DNA of 64,000 nt from RPQJ01 sp963712815 (GTDB taxonomy: Bacteria > Pseudomonadota > Gammaproteobacteria > Steroidobacterales > Steroidobacteraceae). Position numbers and translations under genes: made by a program. Numbering within the stretch: position 1 is the stretch's first letter; the number at the start of each line of letters is the position of its first letter. Below the pieces are notes generated by a model. The model was not told the origin of the DNA, did no database searches, and saw nothing but the letters and a program-made list of their open reading frames with translations. The stretch is from the NCBI GenBank assembly GCA_963712815.1, contig CAVQJL010000009.1, forward strand, positions 1-64,000. Direction: 5' to 3'. Shown here piece by piece: positions 37,160-48,564 of this stretch.

Positions 37160-39448
37160 ATGAATATTGCAGGCGCCCGAGGCGTTACGCGCTCGCGTTG
37201 GCCACTGATTGCCGTGCTGTTGATCGCGGCCGCCATCGGTCTGGCTGGTTGCGACGGCGACAGCGTGAATGACGTCGCCACCGGGCCTACGGGTCCGACG
37301 GGTCCCGTCGGTCCGACGGGCCCGACCGGGCCCACGGTGCCGCCGACCGTTCCGATCGAGGGCGGTGGCCCGGTCACCATCGGTGACGGCACGACGCTCA
37401 CCGCGGATGAGATCGAGCAGATCGGCGGACTCGTCTCGACCATCGACAGCGTGACCCTGAGCGCCGCGCCTGCGCCGGTGGTCGAGTTCACGGTCAAAAC
37501 GGTCCATGGCGGCCCGGTGCTGGGCCTCGCGCCTGGCGTCACGCGCTTCATGGTGTCGAAGCTGGTGAACGATCCGGCCGGTCGTGTGCCGTCCCGCTGG
37601 CAGAGCTACGTGAATCGTTCCGCCACGCCGTCGGCGGGCAGCCCGGCGGTGCTCGCAAGTGCCATCCAGGCGAATACCGAGACCGCGGCGGCCGCCCGCT
37701 GGGTCGAACTCGGCGACGGCAGGTACCGCTACACGTATGCCGTCGATCTCGACAACGTCGCCGCCCCGATCGCGGTGGCGTACGAGCCGGCACTCACGCA
37801 CCGCGTCGGTCTCGAGATCCGCATGTCGGGTGCCGCGGAGGAACTCGCACCCGACAACCCGGTGAAGGACTTCGTGCCGAACGGCGGTGCCGGTTCGGGC
37901 GCCAAGCTCGTGGCGGCGACCGAGAACTGCGCCGACTGTCACGTGCGCTTCGACCTGCACGGCGGCCCGCGTCGCACCAACGAGTACTGCGTGACCTGCC
38001 ACAACCCGGGCACCGTCGATCCGGACACCGGCGAGGACCTCGGGATGGCCTACATGGTCCACTCGATCCACCTCGGCGAGGCGCGAGCCGAACCCTTCAA
38101 GGTGTGGGGCTTCGGTGGCGAGTTCGACTTCAGCGAGGTCACGTATCCGCAGTCGCCGCTGTTCTGCGAGACCTGCCACACGCAGTCTGCGGCGGCGCCC
38201 GACGGCGACGACTGGCAGGACAATCCGTCCGCCGCAGCCTGTGGCTCCTGCCACATCGAGGGCCTGGAGAAGGCCGGGCCGGACGCCGCGACGGGCCGCT
38301 ACGCCTACCAGTACCAGCACTCCACGTTCGACTACCTCGCGCCCGACGGCGTGTGCGGTGACTGCCACCGCCCGACCGGCGTCGCGGGCGGCGTGCTCGA
38401 AGTTCACCGCCAGGGCCCGCGCCTGCAGAAGGAACTCGGCGAGCAGTTCGTGTTCCAGGTGCTCGCGGTGACAAACGTGGGGCAGGGGCTGGTGCCGCGC
38501 ATCCGGTTCAGTGTTGCGAAGCCCGACGGCACGCCGTATGACATCGCGACGGACCCGGCATTCCAGGGCTCAAGCGCAAGCCTGAACCTGTATTTCGCCT
38601 GGGATGCCAGCGACGTCTCGAATGCGGACGCGGCGACGGGCAAGACGCCTGCCGGTGAGCGTGGCGCCGCCTATCGCATGCGCCTCGCCGACATCAAGGC
38701 GTACGCGGTCAAGAACGCCGACGGCAGCTACACCACCGATCTCAAGACGTCAGCCGTGCCGGCCGGCATCGCGCTGACGGTCAGCACGGCCAGTGCCATG
38801 GTGGTGATGGACGGTCACCCGGTCGCGACGGTGACGGGCCATCCGGTCATCCCGGACGGCACCGTCGTCCAGGCCCGGGCGCGCAATGCGGTGGGGTATT
38901 TCGGCGCCGAGCGCGCGCGGCTGGTGTCGGAAGCGAAGTGCAACGACTGCCACGAGCAGCTGCAATTGCACGGCGGCAACCGCAACGGCGACCCGCAGGG
39001 TTGCCTCGTGTGCCACAACGCCAGCAGTGGCTGGAGTGACGACGACAACATCGCCGGTCCGATCGTCCTGGGTGCGATGATCCACAACATCCACGCCGGC
39101 AAGATGCCGCTGTTCTTCGGCATCACCTATCCGCAGAGCCTCGCCAACTGCGAGTCCTGCCACCTGCCGGGCACGTACAGCGTGGCCCGCACCGCGGCGC
39201 TGGCGATCAGCACGGGACCAGGTGCCGACCCCACGCTCTACACGGACGACACCTGGGATTCGGCGACAGCCGGCACCTGCGGCACCTGCCACGACTCCGG
39301 CCCGGCCAAGGCCCACATGGAGCAGAACGGCGGTGCGTTCGGCGTGGCGGGCGGCAAGTCGCTGACACCTTCGTCGGCGACCGAAGCCTGCGCCGTCTGC
39401 CACGGTCCGGGGCGCGCGGTGGACACGGCCAGGGTCCATGCCCAGTGA
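37160..39448 (+). CDS. Decaheme OmcA/MtrC-family outer-surface lipoprotein, paralogue 2
   Basis: A protein of 762 residues. The lipobox is LAGC, then a collagen-like GPTGPTGPVGPTGPTGPT stretch. Beta domain, pentaheme cluster 1 (CADCH near residue 255, CVTCH, CETCH, CGSCH, CGDCH), second beta domain, pentaheme cluster 2 (CNDCH near 593, CLVCH, CESCH, CGTCH, CAVCH). This is the four-domain architecture of MtrC/OmcA. ATG 37160 follows gggag; an upstream GTG extension is unlikely. It is anchored in the outer membrane and is expected to face outward. No frameshift is seen. Confidence 0.9.
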   Translation: MNIAGARGVTRSRWPLIAVLLIAAAIGLAGCDGDSVNDVATGPTGPTGPVGPTGPTGPTVPPTVPIEGGGPVTIGDGTTLTADEIEQIGGLVSTIDSVTLSAAPAPVVEFTVKTVHGGPVLGLAPGVTRFMVSKLVNDPAGRVPSRWQSYVNRSATPSAGSPAVLASAIQANTETAAAARWVELGDGRYRYTYAVDLDNVAAPIAVAYEPALTHRVGLEIRMSGAAEELAPDNPVKDFVPNGGAGSGAKLVAATENCADCHVRFDLHGGPRRTNEYCVTCHNPGTVDPDTGEDLGMAYMVHSIHLGEARAEPFKVWGFGGEFDFSEVTYPQSPLFCETCHTQSAAAPDGDDWQDNPSAAACGSCHIEGLEKAGPDAATGRYAYQYQHSTFDYLAPDGVCGDCHRPTGVAGGVLEVHRQGPRLQKELGEQFVFQVLAVTNVGQGLVPRIRFSVAKPDGTPYDIATDPAFQGSSASLNLYFAWDASDVSNADAATGKTPAGERGAAYRMRLADIKAYAVKNADGSYTTDLKTSAVPAGIALTVSTASAMVVMDGHPVATVTGHPVIPDGTVVQARARNAVGYFGAERARLVSEAKCNDCHEQLQLHGGNRNGDPQGCLVCHNASSGWSDDDNIAGPIVLGAMIHNIHAGKMPLFFGITYPQSLANCESCHLPGTYSVARTAALAISTGPGADPTLYTDDTWDSATAGTCGTCHDSGPAKAHMEQNGGAFGVAGGKSLTPSSATEACAVCHGPGRAVDTARVHAQ

Positions 39449-39515
39449 TGACGACGGGCCGGGTGCCTCGCCAGGCGCCCGGCCCTCCGCCCCGATCAGG
39501 ATGGGAGTTCGAGTC

Positions 39516-41834
39516 ATGACATTGCTCAATGACCGGGAGCTGGCACGGCCCACCCCGCGATGGGTTGCGTTGCTCGCCTGTGCCGCCGTGGCGCTCGCGG
39601 CCTGCTCCGGTGACGACGCCAGGAAGGGTGCGGACGGACCGACGGGTCCCGTCGGCCCTCCCGGACTGCCGCCCCCGGGCGGAGGAGTGCCGGTCGGTTC
39701 CGCGCAACTGATCAAGGCGTCGATCGTCAGCGCCAGCGTGCCGGAGGACGGCAAGCCCGTCATCCAGGTCCGGCTGGAGAACGAGTCGGGTCAGCCGCTC
39801 AACGGCCTCGCGGCCGCCAACATCAGCTTCGTGCTGGCCCGGCTCGAGCCCGGGATCAGCGGCAAGTCCAGCACCTGGCATGCGCTCACGCGCCGCACGG
39901 AGCCGTTCCCCGGCTCGCCGGCGCCGGTGCCGGCGAGCGCGGTGACGGGCACGGGCCCGACGAACCAGGCCACCACCGAGCCCGCGACCCGGGGCACCTG
40001 GGTCGAGGGCAACCAGGCCAACGGCGTCTACACCTACACCTTCGCGCAGAGCCTGAAGGGCGTCAGCGACATCCCCTACGACCCGTCGCTGGTGCACCGC
40101 GCCGGCCTCGAGATCCGCCTGCGCCCCGCGGGTGCGACCGGGTTCATCCCCGCCAATAACGCCGTCTTCACCTGGACGCCCGCCACGGGCGGCGCGGTCG
40201 AATCCGGCCGCGAGATCGTCGACAACGACACCTGCAACGCCTGCCACGACCAGCTCGAGTTCCACGGCGGCGCGCGCTTCGACCTGCAGTACTGCGCGAT
40301 GTGCCACGAGTCGTACTCGTTCGACGCGCAGACGGGCAACACGATCGACCTCAAGGTGATGATCCACAAGATCCACCGCGACAAGCTGCCGACCGGCCCC
40401 TACGGGATCTTCGGCTACAACAACGTCTTCCACGATTACTCCCACGTCCAGTTCACGCAGGACCAGCGCAACTGCCAGACCTGCCACGAGGAGAGCGACG
40501 CCAACACGCCGCAGGCCAGCAACTGGCGCCTGACGGTGAATCGCGAGGCCTGCGGCTCGTGCCACAACGCCGTGAACTTCGACACCGGCGCCGGCCACGG
40601 CGGCGTCGCCGCGACGGACGAGCAGTGCGGGACGTGCCACGGCCCGACTTCGAACTTCGGCCTGCGGCCCGACCAGGTGCACTTCGACCCGCTGCTGCGC
40701 GCGGGCGAGAAGTTCAGGTACGAGGTGCTGAAGATCGTCGACAGCGGCCCGGGCCAGAAGCCCACCGTGACGATCCGCGTGACCGACCCGACCAGCAACG
40801 ACGCGCCCTACGACATCAAGGCGGCGGGTGGTCCGTTCCAGATCGGCAACGCCTCGCTGCGGGTCGACGTCGCGTTCTCCACGCGGCCCGACTTCACCAA
40901 CACGGGCAGCGGCTCGGCGACCGCAGCGACCGGCGCGCCAGCGCAGCCGATCAGCATCGACATGAAGGCCAACGGCGTGCCGGACCCCGCGTTCCCGGGC
41001 GCGTTCAAGGCCACCGCAGCGGTCGCGATCCCCCTCGCTGCGACGGGCTCCGGCAGCGCGATCCTCGAAGGCCGCCCGAACGTGCGCATCGACACCAATG
41101 GCGACGGCGTCCTCGAGACGGTCGCCGTGCCCGTGGTGGCGAGCGGCAAGGCCTTCGCGATCACGGACGCCACGCCAGTGGCTTACCGCGAGGTGGTGGA
41201 CATCGCCAAGTGCAACGACTGCCACAAGCAGCTGTCGCTGCATGGCGAGAATCGCACTGGCAACGCCGAGCTGTGCGCCACATGCCACAACCCGAACGCG
41301 ACGGACATCAACCGGCGCGTGGCAGGATCGAGTTGCGAGACGGTCACCGGCACGCTCGACGACCAGACCATCGATTTCAAGGTGATGGTGCATGCGATCC
41401 ACGCGGGCGCCATCGCCAGTTACAGTGTCTGCGGCTACGGCAATACGGGCTACGACTTCAGCCACGTCAGGTACCCGGGCAAGCTCAACAACTGTGAGGG
41501 CTGCCACCTGCCGGATACCTACTATCCGCCCGACTCGACGGTCGCCCTCGCCACGACGTTCGACGCGGCACCGGCCTCGAGCCCGGACCGTTCGACGCCG
41601 CTGGGCGACATCGCGACGACGCCTGCGACGGCGGTGTGCTCGACGTGTCACGCGAGCGAGGCCGCGCGCAACCACATGCTGTCGGCCGCCGCCGGCGGCT
41701 CGGCCTCGGCCATCAAGGGCGCGGACAGCCGGACGCCGAGCACCCCGCCCGAGGGCTGCGCCACCTGTCACGGCCCGGGCCGGGACGCCGACGTGAAGAA
41801 AGTGCACGGCGTCGCCGAGTTCAACTACAACTGA
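39516..41834 (+). CDS. Decaheme OmcA/MtrC-family outer-surface lipoprotein, paralogue 3
   Basis: A protein of 772 residues. The signal ends LAAC, then GPTGPVGPPG. Two pentaheme clusters (CNACH near residue 238, CAMCH, CQTCH, CGSCH, CGTCH; CNDCH near 565, CATCH, CEGCH, CSTCH, CATCH) alternate with two beta domains. ATG 39516 has gggag eight bases upstream. It ends eight bases before the MtrA-type gene, so this copy is the one most tightly linked to the conduit and probably its dedicated surface partner. Confidence 0.9.
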   Translation: MTLLNDRELARPTPRWVALLACAAVALAACSGDDARKGADGPTGPVGPPGLPPPGGGVPVGSAQLIKASIVSASVPEDGKPVIQVRLENESGQPLNGLAAANISFVLARLEPGISGKSSTWHALTRRTEPFPGSPAPVPASAVTGTGPTNQATTEPATRGTWVEGNQANGVYTYTFAQSLKGVSDIPYDPSLVHRAGLEIRLRPAGATGFIPANNAVFTWTPATGGAVESGREIVDNDTCNACHDQLEFHGGARFDLQYCAMCHESYSFDAQTGNTIDLKVMIHKIHRDKLPTGPYGIFGYNNVFHDYSHVQFTQDQRNCQTCHEESDANTPQASNWRLTVNREACGSCHNAVNFDTGAGHGGVAATDEQCGTCHGPTSNFGLRPDQVHFDPLLRAGEKFRYEVLKIVDSGPGQKPTVTIRVTDPTSNDAPYDIKAAGGPFQIGNASLRVDVAFSTRPDFTNTGSGSATAATGAPAQPISIDMKANGVPDPAFPGAFKATAAVAIPLAATGSGSAILEGRPNVRIDTNGDGVLETVAVPVVASGKAFAITDATPVAYREVVDIAKCNDCHKQLSLHGENRTGNAELCATCHNPNATDINRRVAGSSCETVTGTLDDQTIDFKVMVHAIHAGAIASYSVCGYGNTGYDFSHVRYPGKLNNCEGCHLPDTYYPPDSTVALATTFDAAPASSPDRSTPLGDIATTPATAVCSTCHASEAARNHMLSAAAGGSASAIKGADSRTPSTPPEGCATCHGPGRDADVKKVHGVAEFNYN

Positions 41835-41841
41835 GGCGGAC

Positions 41842-42798
41842 ATGAAGCACTCAAACCCGCTGTTCGTCCGCCTGGTTGCGCTGGCCGCGTTGTTCCCCGC
41901 GATGGCGTTCGCCGCCGAGGATGCTGCCGATGCCGCGCCGCCCGCCGCCGAATACAGCAAGAAGGGCGCCGACACCTGCCTCAGCTGCCACGACGACGAG
42001 GTGACGCTCGCCGTCTTCCACGGCAAGCACGGCCAGCCGGCCGACCCGCGCAGCCCGTTCGGCCAGGGCCAGCTGCAGTGCGAGGCCTGCCACGGCCCGG
42101 CGGGCAACCACACCAAGCGCGTCAAGAAGGGCGAGACGCGCCCGCCGGTGATCCGCTTTTCGCGCGACTCGGCAGCCCCGGTCGCCGTGCAGAACGGCAT
42201 GTGCCTCGGCTGCCACGAGAAGTCGATGGCCTCGAGCTGGCACGTCGGCGCGCACGACGCGGCGAACGTCTCCTGTGCGTCCTGCCATGACAGCCACGTG
42301 CGCAAGGACGCCGTGCTCTCGACGCGTACGCAGGCCGACGTCTGCTACACCTGCCACGTCGCCGAGCGCAGCCAGTTCCTCAAAACCTACGCGCACCCGG
42401 TGCGCCAGGGCCAGCTTGCCTGCAGCGACTGCCACGCCCCGCACGGCTCGACCGCCGACAAGCAGCTCGTCAAGGCCACGCTCAACCAGACCTGCTACGA
42501 GTGCCACGCCGAGAAGCGCGGCCCGTTCCTCTGGGAGCACGCGCCGGTCGCCGAGGACTGCTCGAGCTGCCACTCGCCGCACGGCGCTTCGAACCCCGGC
42601 ATGCTGAAGGCCCGCGGTCCGGTGCTGTGCCAGTCCTGCCACTCGCAGCAGGGCCACCCGAGCGTCGCCTACGGGCCGTCCGGCCTGCCGGGTGGCGGCG
42701 GGTCGCCGGTGTCCTCGCTGGTACTCGGCAACTGCATGAACTGCCACTCGCAGGTGCACGGATCGAACCATCCCTCGGGCGCGACGCTGACGCGATGA
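41842..42798 (+). CDS. mtrA: Periplasmic decaheme cytochrome, MtrA/DmsE family
   Basis: A protein of 318 residues with a Sec signal (cleavage after AFA) and ten CXXCH motifs (CLSCH, CEACH, CLGCH, CASCH, CYTCH, CSDCH, CYECH, CSSCH, CQSCH, CMNCH), regularly spaced as in MtrA, which forms a heme wire inside the MtrB barrel. It is followed by the mtrB-type gene with a four-base overlap. It carries electrons between the periplasm and the surface decahemes. Confidence 0.92.
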   Translation: MKHSNPLFVRLVALAALFPAMAFAAEDAADAAPPAAEYSKKGADTCLSCHDDEVTLAVFHGKHGQPADPRSPFGQGQLQCEACHGPAGNHTKRVKKGETRPPVIRFSRDSAAPVAVQNGMCLGCHEKSMASSWHVGAHDAANVSCASCHDSHVRKDAVLSTRTQADVCYTCHVAERSQFLKTYAHPVRQGQLACSDCHAPHGSTADKQLVKATLNQTCYECHAEKRGPFLWEHAPVAEDCSSCHSPHGASNPGMLKARGPVLCQSCHSQQGHPSVAYGPSGLPGGGGSPVSSLVLGNCMNCHSQVHGSNHPSGATLTR

Positions 42799-44975
42799 GC
42801 ACCATGCGCTCGCCCCGCAGAAAGAACCTGGTGACGCCCATGGAAACCCGCAGTCTTTTCCTCACGCTCGCCGTCGCGTCCATCCTGTCGGCGGCCGCCC
42901 CGGCGTCGGCGCAGCAGGCGGCCGCGCCCGACACCAGCGAGTGGGCCTGCAGCAAGTGCCCGTTCGACCGCGGCTACCGTTCCGAGGTGGAGATCGGCGC
43001 CGCCCACGTCGACGAGGACTCCGCAAAATTCGGCGACTACACCGGCCTCGACGAGAAGGGCGGGTACGTCATCGCCAGCGCCGAGGGTCGCGCGTCGGAA
43101 GAGTCCGGCTACGTCCTCGATTACGAGCTCACGGACCTCGGGCTCGACTCCCGCGAGATCCGGCTCGGCGGCGGCAAGCAGGGCCGCTACGACTTCGAGC
43201 TCTTCTACGACCGCATCCCGCATTCGATCTGGGACACGACCGCGACGCCCTACCGCGGCGTCGGCAGCACCGATCTCACGCTGCCCGCGGGCTGGGTCGA
43301 TGCCGGTTCCACCGGCGGCATGACGGCGCTCGACGGCAGCCTGCGCTCCGTGGACATCGGCTTCGACCGCGACCGCTACGGCGTCGCGGGCCGCTACTGG
43401 ATGCTCGAGAACGTCGAGTTCAAGCTGGACTACCGGCGCGACCAGCGCGACGGCACCCGCGCGCAGCTCGCCTCCTTCGGCAGCGTCTCGGCGCAGTTGC
43501 CCATGCCCGTGGACGATGCGACCGACCGGCTCGACGCCACGGTTCGCTACCAGGGCGCCGGCTGGTTTGCCGAGGTGGGGTATTCGGGCTCGATCTACGA
43601 CACCAACGCAGCGTCGCTGCGCTGGGACAACCCCTTCAACGCCATGGTGCCGGGCGCCGACGTCGGCCAGATGGCGCTGCCGCCCGACAACCAGTACCAC
43701 GAGTTCGGCGCCTCGGGCGGCTGGTACGGGCTGCCGTGGAACACCACCGTTGCCGTGTCGATCGCCTCGGGCAAGGGAACGCAGGACACGGGCTTCCTGC
43801 CGTACACCATCAACCCGACGCTCGTGACCGACCCGTTGCCGGTCCGCGACCTGGACGGCGAGATGACCGTGCGGCGCGCCGACCTGACCGTCAGTTCGCG
43901 GCCGATCGACCGGCTGCGGCTGCGCGGCAGCGTGGCCTGGGACGAGCGGGACAACGACACGCGCCAGCGCACCTACACCTCGATCGTCCACACGGACCTC
44001 TTTCCGGTGCTCGACGACCGGGTGAACCCGGTGTACGGGTTCGAGCGGCTGCGCTTCGCGGGCAGCGCCGACTACAGGATCTACGAGGAGCTCAGCATCG
44101 GCGTCGGCGGCGAGTACCGCGAGACCGACCGCAAGGGCACGGCGCAGGAGGTGCGCAGCGAATCGCAGCTCGACGGCTGGGGCGTGGTGCAGTACCGGCC
44201 CTTCGGGTACCTCGGCTTCGTGCTCAAGGGCGGCGCCAAGGAGCGCGAGCCCGACCGCTACGACCTCGGCGTCGCGGCGGAAAACGGGCAGAACCCGCTG
44301 ATGCGCAAGTACCACATGGCCTACCTGTACCGCAGCTATGGCGAGATGCTGGTGGACGTGTCGCTCGGCACGCTGCCTCTCACGCTCGGTGCCAGCGCGT
44401 TCTACGGCGACGACAGCTACAACTTCTCGGCGCTCGGCGTCGGCTCGGGCCTCGACCGGCGCTACGGCGTCGATCTCACCTGGGCGGTCAACGACAAGGT
44501 GTCCCTGTTCGCCAACGGCGGCCAGGAGAAGATCGACGTCCGCACCCGGGGCAGCAGCGTGTCCGGCGCCCCGGACTGGCTCAGCACCGTCGAGGACGAC
44601 TTCACCACCTACGGCGCCGGCCTCCGGGCCCAGCTCGCCGACGACATCCGCCTCGACCTCACCTACACCCACGCCAAGGGCGAATCCGACACCACGCTCG
44701 AGGGCGTTTCGGCGGGCGCGTTCCCGACCGTGACCAGCGAGCTCGACAGCGTGCGCGCGGACTTCAGCTACGGCCTGACCGAGAAGCTCGACGTCACGTT
44801 CTCGTGGTGGTACGAGCGGTTCGACAGCAGCGACTGGGCGCTCGAGGGCATCCAGCCGGCGACGATCCCCACGATCCTCGCGCTCGGTGCCGAGCCCTGG
44901 GACTACAGCGTGAACTACGTGGGCGCGTCGCTGCGCTACTACTTCGGCTCGCGCAAGCTCGCGGCGCCCGAGTGA
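42795..44975 (+). CDS. mtrB: Outer-membrane beta-barrel, MtrB/PioB family
   Basis: About 726 residues (711 if ATG 42840, which starts the signal peptide METRSLFLTLAVASIL, is used). After signal cleavage near ASA-QQ, the motif WACSKCPF carries the CxxC that is typical of MtrB N-termini. The remainder is a long series of amphipathic strands ending LRYYFGSRKL. It forms the sheath for the MtrA-like cytochrome. ATG 42795 overlaps the mtrA stop. The minus-strand SDR gene overlaps its last 37 bases. Confidence 0.9.
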   Translation: MSTMRSPRRKNLVTPMETRSLFLTLAVASILSAAAPASAQQAAAPDTSEWACSKCPFDRGYRSEVEIGAAHVDEDSAKFGDYTGLDEKGGYVIASAEGRASEESGYVLDYELTDLGLDSREIRLGGGKQGRYDFELFYDRIPHSIWDTTATPYRGVGSTDLTLPAGWVDAGSTGGMTALDGSLRSVDIGFDRDRYGVAGRYWMLENVEFKLDYRRDQRDGTRAQLASFGSVSAQLPMPVDDATDRLDATVRYQGAGWFAEVGYSGSIYDTNAASLRWDNPFNAMVPGADVGQMALPPDNQYHEFGASGGWYGLPWNTTVAVSIASGKGTQDTGFLPYTINPTLVTDPLPVRDLDGEMTVRRADLTVSSRPIDRLRLRGSVAWDERDNDTRQRTYTSIVHTDLFPVLDDRVNPVYGFERLRFAGSADYRIYEELSIGVGGEYRETDRKGTAQEVRSESQLDGWGVVQYRPFGYLGFVLKGGAKEREPDRYDLGVAAENGQNPLMRKYHMAYLYRSYGEMLVDVSLGTLPLTLGASAFYGDDSYNFSALGVGSGLDRRYGVDLTWAVNDKVSLFANGGQEKIDVRTRGSSVSGAPDWLSTVEDDFTTYGAGLRAQLADDIRLDLTYTHAKGESDTTLEGVSAGAFPTVTSELDSVRADFSYGLTEKLDVTFSWWYERFDSSDWALEGIQPATIPTILALGAEPWDYSVNYVGASLRYYFGSRKLAAPE

Positions 44976-46450
44976 TCCCGGGCCGACGCGCGCCGCTGGA
45001 TGGCGCGCGTCAGGCCGCGGAACAGGAACAGGTGCGCCGGCACGAGCGCGTACCAGTACAGCAGGCCCGCGACCCCCGCCGGGTGCCAGTGCGCCGTGGC
45101 ATTGACGCTCGATCCTGAGCCTTCTGCACCCGGCCGGACCACGAACTCGAGCACACCGGCCCCCGGCGCCTTCATCTCCATCAGCAGCGTGAGCCGGCGC
45201 CCGGGCTCGAGCGCGATCACCCGCCACGAGTCGACGACGTCGCCCACGCGCAGTTCGGTCGGGTGCCGGCGGCTGCGGCGGAAGCTCGGGCCCCCGACCA
45301 GCCAGTCGAGCGCCCGTCGCACCCACCACAGGCTGTCGGCATAGAACCAGCCGTCCTCGCCGCCGATGCCGCATACCACGGCGAACACCGCCTCGGGCGA
45401 CGCCGATCCCGCCGCGGTCGCGCCGGCGCGCTTGGCGTAGAAGCCGTACTCCGGGTGGAAGTTGCGGCAGGCGATCGCGCCCTCGACCCAGCGCGCGACG
45501 ACCGTGTGGCTTCGGTCGGCCTCGATCGCGGCCTGCACGGCCTCCTCGAGGCCCATCAGGCGCCGCGGCACCAGGGCTCGCAGGGGAGCGTCGTCGGCGA
45601 TGAAGTCGTGCTCCAGGCCCTCCACCAGCGCCTGGGCGACGTTGGTGGGTACGGAGGTCACGAACCGGAGCCAGTATGACGACAACCGCGGCGTCAGCAC
45701 CGGCACCGCCAGGATGCGCGGCTGCCGTCCTGCCAGCCGGCCATAGCAGCGCATGATCTCCTCGTAGGTCACGGCCTCGGGGCCGCCGGCGTCGTAGATG
45801 CGGCCTGCCGCTTCCGCAAGTTCCGCGACCGCAATCAGGTAGGCGAGCAGGTCGGGCAGGGCGATCGGCGTCGAGCGCGAGCGCACCCACGACGGGGTCA
45901 CCATCACCGGCAGGTGGTTCACGAGGTCGCGGATCACCTCGAAGGCCGCGGAGCCGGGACCGATGATCATCCCGGCGCGGACCTCGGTCACCGGCACGGA
46001 CCCGGCGCGCAGCACGTCGCCGGTTTCGGCGCGCGACTTCAGGTGCTCGGAGCGCGGGTTCGGCGGAATCAGGCCGCCGAGGTACACGATGCGGCGCACG
46101 CCGGCCGCGGCGGCCGCACGGGCGAAGTGCTCCGCCGCCCGGCGGTCGATCGCGCCGAAGTCGCGGCCGGCCGCCATCGAGTGCACGAGGTAGTACGCCA
46201 CGTCGGCGTCCCCGAGCGCGTCGGACAGCGTGTCCGGGTCGAGCGCGTCGGCCTGCACGAGTTCGGCGCCGTGCCAGCCGCGACCCTCCAGCACCTCGAC
46301 GTTGCGCGCCGTGGCGCGGACCCGGTGACCCCTGCGCAGCAACTCGGGGACGAGGTTGCTGCCGATGTAGCCGCTCGCGCCGAACACGAGGTGCAGCGGC
46401 CGCGGGTCCGGAGGCAGGTCTCGCGCAGCGGGCTCGACGGGATCGGTCAT
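44939..46450 (-). CDS. NAD(P)-binding SDR-type protein with C-terminal DUF2867
   Basis: A protein of 503 residues. The N-terminal Rossmann domain has GASGYIGSNL near residue 24 and an atypical SDR (NmrA-like) fold. From about residue 340 a DUF2867 domain follows, ending in a hydrophobic segment (GLLYWYALVPAHLFLFRGL) that may associate with the membrane. The substrate is unknown. It is convergent with mtrB and downstream of the ATPase operon on the same strand, but separated from it by 106 bases. Confidence 0.87.
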   Translation of the reverse strand: MTDPVEPAARDLPPDPRPLHLVFGASGYIGSNLVPELLRRGHRVRATARNVEVLEGRGWHGAELVQADALDPDTLSDALGDADVAYYLVHSMAAGRDFGAIDRRAAEHFARAAAAAGVRRIVYLGGLIPPNPRSEHLKSRAETGDVLRAGSVPVTEVRAGMIIGPGSAAFEVIRDLVNHLPVMVTPSWVRSRSTPIALPDLLAYLIAVAELAEAAGRIYDAGGPEAVTYEEIMRCYGRLAGRQPRILAVPVLTPRLSSYWLRFVTSVPTNVAQALVEGLEHDFIADDAPLRALVPRRLMGLEEAVQAAIEADRSHTVVARWVEGAIACRNFHPEYGFYAKRAGATAAGSASPEAVFAVVCGIGGEDGWFYADSLWWVRRALDWLVGGPSFRRSRRHPTELRVGDVVDSWRVIALEPGRRLTLLMEMKAPGAGVLEFVVRPGAEGSGSSVNATAHWHPAGVAGLLYWYALVPAHLFLFRGLTRAIQRRASARDHSGAASLREPK

Positions 46451-46556
46451 CGGGTATTCTCGGGCGAAAGGGGAGTCAGCTAGCCAGCGGCCGCCGCGTC
46501 GGTCAAGCCGGGAGGGCGCGCCGCGGGCGCCGCGGGTGAAGGGACGCCGGGCGGGC

Positions 46557-47175
46557 TCAGGCGCGCGCAGCTGCTGCGTTGCGCACGCGCACGGCTTCCT
46601 CCTGGTCCACGGCGTCGAGCTGCTCCTCGATGAAACGCAGCGACTCGTCGATCTCGGGCAGCACGACGTTCTCGAGCGCCCGGGCCCGTCTCTCCGTGCG
46701 CACGTATTCCCGGATCAGGCGACGCAGGCTGGCGATGCAGGCGGCGAGCTCGACGTGCCGGACCACCAGCCGCCGGAACGCCTGCGCGCAGTCGCGCGCC
46801 TCCGGCGTGGCGGCCTGCACCGCACAGTCGGCCGGCGGTGCGTGCTCCTCGAGCGCGGCCTCAACCAGCCGCAGGCCCAGGAACGACTGCTCGTGGACCC
46901 CGAGCAGCGCGGGACCGAAATCGAGCTTAGGCTCGACGGTGAGCTTGTCGAAACCGTGCATGCCGACCGCGGCCTCGAGGGCCTCGAGCGCGGCCGCCTC
47001 GAGGCCGGCGATCTCGGTGCGCAGCGCGCCGTAGTGCCGCAGCTGCCGCATGATCTCGGCGGCGAGCAGCACGCGCTTCTCGTCGAGCAGCTCGTAGCCT
47101 TCCTGCACCAGGCGCCGCTCGTCCTTGAGCTCGAGGAACGCGACGCGGGTCGCGAGGACTTCGCCGCCGCCGGCC

Positions 47176-47183
<8 letters not shown>
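46557..47183 (-). CDS. atpD: V/A-type ATPase subunit D (central stalk)
   Basis: A 208-residue coiled-coil protein. The start LATRVAFLELKDERRLVQEGYELLDEKR and the end RRARALENVVLPEIDESLRFIEEQLDAVDQEE are the two long antiparallel helices of subunit D, the rotor shaft. GTG 47183 overlaps the subunit B stop by eight bases. It is the last gene of the ATPase operon. Confidence 0.92.

Positions 47184-48553
<1,370 letters not shown>

Positions 48554-48564
<11 letters not shown>

Noticed and set aside
37269..37340. Tandem repeat that might be a CRISPR or satellite
   Set aside because: The repetition encodes Gly-Pro-Thr units inside a lipoprotein linker and has no spacers. No CRISPR array was seen anywhere in the window.
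39207..42305. A 1032-codon open frame on the minus strand
   Set aside because: Antisense to the third decaheme and part of mtrA, with no recognisable domain; the plus strand carries 10 heme motifs here.
42669..45890. A 1073-codon open frame on the minus strand
   Set aside because: It lies antisense to mtrA/mtrB, has low-complexity Arg/Ala/Val composition and no motifs. It is a by-product of GC-rich third positions.
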